55,731 nt of DNA from Bacteroidales bacterium (GTDB taxonomy: Bacteria > Bacteroidota > Bacteroidia > Bacteroidales > WCHB1-69). The translations under genes were made by a program, and so were the position numbers. Shown here piece by piece: positions 54,236 through 55,731 of the stretch (positions are counted from its first letter, which is position 1; every line of letters starts with the position of its first letter). The stretch spans positions 1 to 55,731 of the forward strand of contig JAFPXF010000072.1 of NCBI GenBank assembly GCA_017394765.1, read 5' to 3'. The notes beneath the pieces were generated by a model, which was not told the DNA's origin, did not search any database, and saw only the letters and a program-made list of their open reading frames with translations.

Positions 54236-55255
54236 CTATTGGTTGTATTTGTCAAGTTCTGCCCTGACAACCTGTTTCAGTTCCTCTGTTTCAGGAAGAT
54301 ATAATTGATATTTCGCCACAAAAAGGTTGGCATCCATATTGTAGGTGGCGTATTGCACCATCACGTCGTTTTTGTCGGCCGCAAGAATGATGCCAATGGG
54401 CGGATTGTCGCTCTCCGTGTTCACATCAAGGGCGAAATATCCGAGATACATGTTCATTTGACCGATGTCTTCCGCTCTTACTTTCCCCCGTTTCAAGTCA
54501 ATGATGACGTAACATTTCAATATGACATGGTAGAAGACCAGGTCGGCGTGGTAATCCTCGTTGTCGATGGTAAGACGGTATTGCCTTCCCACGAACGCAA
54601 AACCCTTTCCCAATTCAAGAAGGAAGTCTTCCATATTGCGGATGAGGGCATCTTCAAGCTCGCCTTCGCTGTACTCGGGGACTTTTATGCCAAGAAAGTC
54701 AAGAAAGTAGGTGTCCTTCACGATGTCTTTCGGCTGAACTATGTCCAAGCCGTGTGCAGACAACGAGACTATTTCCTCTTTGTCTTTCGTCGTAGCCAAC
54801 TGGTAGAACAGTCCGCGTTCGCGTTGCTCTCGCAAATATCTTACAGACCAGTTTTGGTTAACACTTTCCGCAAAATAGAAATTTCTTTCCAGTTTATCAT
54901 CAATGCCAACAAGTTCAATGTAGTGACTCCAACTCAATTTTCCAGACAGTGTCTGGAAAATTGGAAAGCGGAGGTATAACAGTCTCATATTGGACAAGTT
55001 ACTGCGAGAATAGCCCTTGCCTATTCGCAATGTCAGATCTCTTGACAGCTTTGAAATCAGGTTGGCTCCATATTCGGCGCGCGCATTGCCGCTTTGTTCG
55101 TATTCCACAATGTACTTGCCTATGTTCCAGTTCATCTCCACCAGCGCATTGTTGACAGCACGCACCGCCCGCTGCTTCGATTGAGCCACCACGGTTGCAA
55201 TCTGCTCAACCAAAGCATCATATCTATCTTCAATATTTTGTACTTCTATATTCAT
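54236..55255 (-). CDS. DUF1016/YhcG-type PD-(D/E)XK nuclease domain protein
   Basis: 339 aa from MNIEVQNIEDRYDALVEQIA; a longer frame to 55330 reads through a palindrome and is rejected. The N-terminal DUF1016_N domain (about 5-165) includes NNALVEMNWNIGKYIVEYEQ, YGANLISKLSRDLTLRIGKG and LSWSHYIELVGIDD. The C-terminal nuclease-like domain (about 185-325) includes FAFVGRQYRLTIDNEDYHAD, then LVFYHVILKCYVIIDLKRGK with the DADLVF-like and (I)DLK residues of a PD-(D/E)XK core (D of YHADLVF, D-x-K of IDLKRGK). The family is scattered near restriction-modification and mobile genes. A nuclease role is suggested by the fold and not shown. Palindromes flank it on both sides. Confidence 0.9.
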   Translation of the reverse strand: MNIEVQNIEDRYDALVEQIATVVAQSKQRAVRAVNNALVEMNWNIGKYIVEYEQSGNARAEYGANLISKLSRDLTLRIGKGYSRSNLSNMRLLYLRFPIFQTLSGKLSWSHYIELVGIDDKLERNFYFAESVNQNWSVRYLREQRERGLFYQLATTKDKEEIVSLSAHGLDIVQPKDIVKDTYFLDFLGIKVPEYSEGELEDALIRNMEDFLLELGKGFAFVGRQYRLTIDNEDYHADLVFYHVILKCYVIIDLKRGKVRAEDIGQMNMYLGYFALDVNTESDNPPIGIILAADKNDVMVQYATYNMDANLFVAKYQLYLPETEELKQVVRAELDKYNQ

Positions 55256-55272
55256 TGGTCTTGACGTTCTAT

Positions 55273-55291
55273 GATAGCCACAACCGCTATC
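55273..55291. repeat. Palindrome copy 2 (GATAGC...GCTATC), 18 nt upstream of the DUF1016 start
   Basis: GATAGC, CACAACC, GCTATC: 18 of 19 bases identical to 54153-54171 and in the same orientation. Its place near the start codon would also suit an operator. Confidence 0.7.
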
Positions 55292-55298
55292 AATTAGA

Positions 55299-55334
55299 CG
55301 ATGTGTGGGCGAATAATCATTCGCCCACACATCG
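55299..55334. repeat. Perfect 16-bp palindrome between ileS and the DUF1016 gene
   Basis: The arms 55299-55314 and 55319-55334 are perfect complements (core GTGGGCGAAT/ATTCGCCCAC) around the loop AATC, 5 nt after the ileS stop codon. There is no T run on the minus side, so it is a poor intrinsic terminator. The GGGCGAAT...ATTCGCCC form looks like a dispersed repeat family. Confidence 0.75.
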
Positions 55335-55339
55335 TTCCG

Positions 55340-55731
55340 TTACAATCTCTCGATTTTCACCTGAATTTTCACATCCTCCAGATCCATCTCCACACCGTTC
55401 TCCACGTGGTCGGCGATGGTCAGGGAGGTGCAGAGGGTCTCGTTGCAGATGTGGCTCTCAAAGGCCTTCAACGCGGGGGTGATGACTTCGTTGCCCTCCA
55501 CGGTGACGGCGATCTTGTCCAACACCTCGAAGTTGTTCTCCTTGCGGTAGGTCTGCACCAACTTCACGAACTCGCGGGCGTAACCCTCGTTCTTCAGCTC
55601 TTCGGTGACCTCGATGTCCAAGGCCACGGTGAGCGCACCGAAGTTAGCCACCACCCAGCCGGGGATGTCCTGCGCCTGGATCTCCACGTCGTCGGTGGTG
55701 ATCTCCACGGGCTGACCCTCAATCTCGAACC
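55340..55731 (-). CDS. ileS: Isoleucyl-tRNA synthetase, C-terminal fragment (5' part off the right edge)
   Basis: The visible 130 residues (FEIEGQPVEITTDDVEIQAQ, then DIPGWVVANFGALTVALDIE, TEELKNEGYAREFVKLVQTY and RKENNFEVLDKIAV) match the end of the anticodon-binding and editing-coupled C-terminal region of IleRS in Bacteroidota. There the phrase EDIPGW precedes the VALDxxxTxELxxEGxARExV block also seen in VileRS-type enzymes. The ABC catalytic motifs (HIGH, KMSKS) are outside the window. The gene ends at 55340 and is followed by the 55299-55334 palindrome. Confidence 0.88.
   Translation of the reverse strand, partial: FEIEGQPVEITTDDVEIQAQDIPGWVVANFGALTVALDIEVTEELKNEGYAREFVKLVQTYRKENNFEVLDKIAVTVEGNEVITPALKAFESHICNETLCTSLTIADHVENGVEMDLEDVKIQVKIERL

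Noticed and set aside
55256..55330. Longer start of the DUF1016 gene at 55330
   Set aside because: The extension would translate two palindromic repeats. The family-like start MNIEVQNIEDRYD is at 55255.

Overview
The window comes from a member of the Bacteroidota, most likely Bacteroidales. Four things point there: several secreted proteins end in type IX secretion system (T9SS) type A sorting domains (YPNP...SGxYxxKV...KxxxxK); almost every gene is preceded by a Bacteroidota -7 box (TAnnTTTG, mostly TATTTTTGC); LysRS carries the C-terminal extension usual in this phylum; and the small regulators (ORF6N, short XRE) and dispersed palindromes are typical of it. The species cannot be named from the sequence alone.

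Layout. Positions 1-30284 hold three giant secreted proteins in tandem on the minus strand: A (1-8784, running off the left edge), B (9075-17543, 2822 aa) and C (17688-30284, 4198 aa). A and B are paralogues with the same order of jelly-roll 'cleaved adhesin' modules and fibronectin type III modules. C is a different SprB-repeat/Ig-like adhesin with a large internal duplication. Each has its own signal peptide and a candidate promoter. Hairpin terminators are visible after B and C. After a 0.6-kb AT-rich non-coding stretch comes a core operon read leftwards: polyprenyl synthetase, PBP2 (mrdA), RodA, a type-1 periplasmic-binding-fold protein and PriA (38671 to 30911). Next come tRNA-Leu(CAA), a plus-strand GH114-like lipoprotein, lysS, a small T9SS protein, parE, a beta-helix-like lipoprotein, an AAA_14/DUF4143 ATPase, an aspartyl protease with a PDZ domain and a small FGE-like secreted protein.

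The right end (50.0-55.3 kb) is accessory DNA. It holds an ORF6N regulator with a decayed second copy broken by a 105-bp inverted-repeat element, a zinc-ribbon membrane protein, and a three-gene operon (P-loop protein, 78-aa protein, T9SS protein). It also holds a short XRE regulator behind a strikingly structured leader, and a DUF1016/YhcG-type nuclease bracketed by two copies of one palindrome. The C-terminus of ileS closes the window.

How the genes fit together. The envelope operon joins lipid-carrier supply (polyprenyl synthetase) to side-wall peptidoglycan synthesis (PBP2/RodA). The type-1 binding-fold protein in the middle is a plausible but unproven cofactor. The three giants, the two small T9SS proteins and the FGE-like protein fit a cell that invests heavily in T9SS surface display. 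The least explained parts are the P-loop/78-aa/T9SS operon, the XRE leader with mutually exclusive pairings, the domain inserted inside a SprB repeat of protein C, and the repeat-bracketed DUF1016 nuclease.
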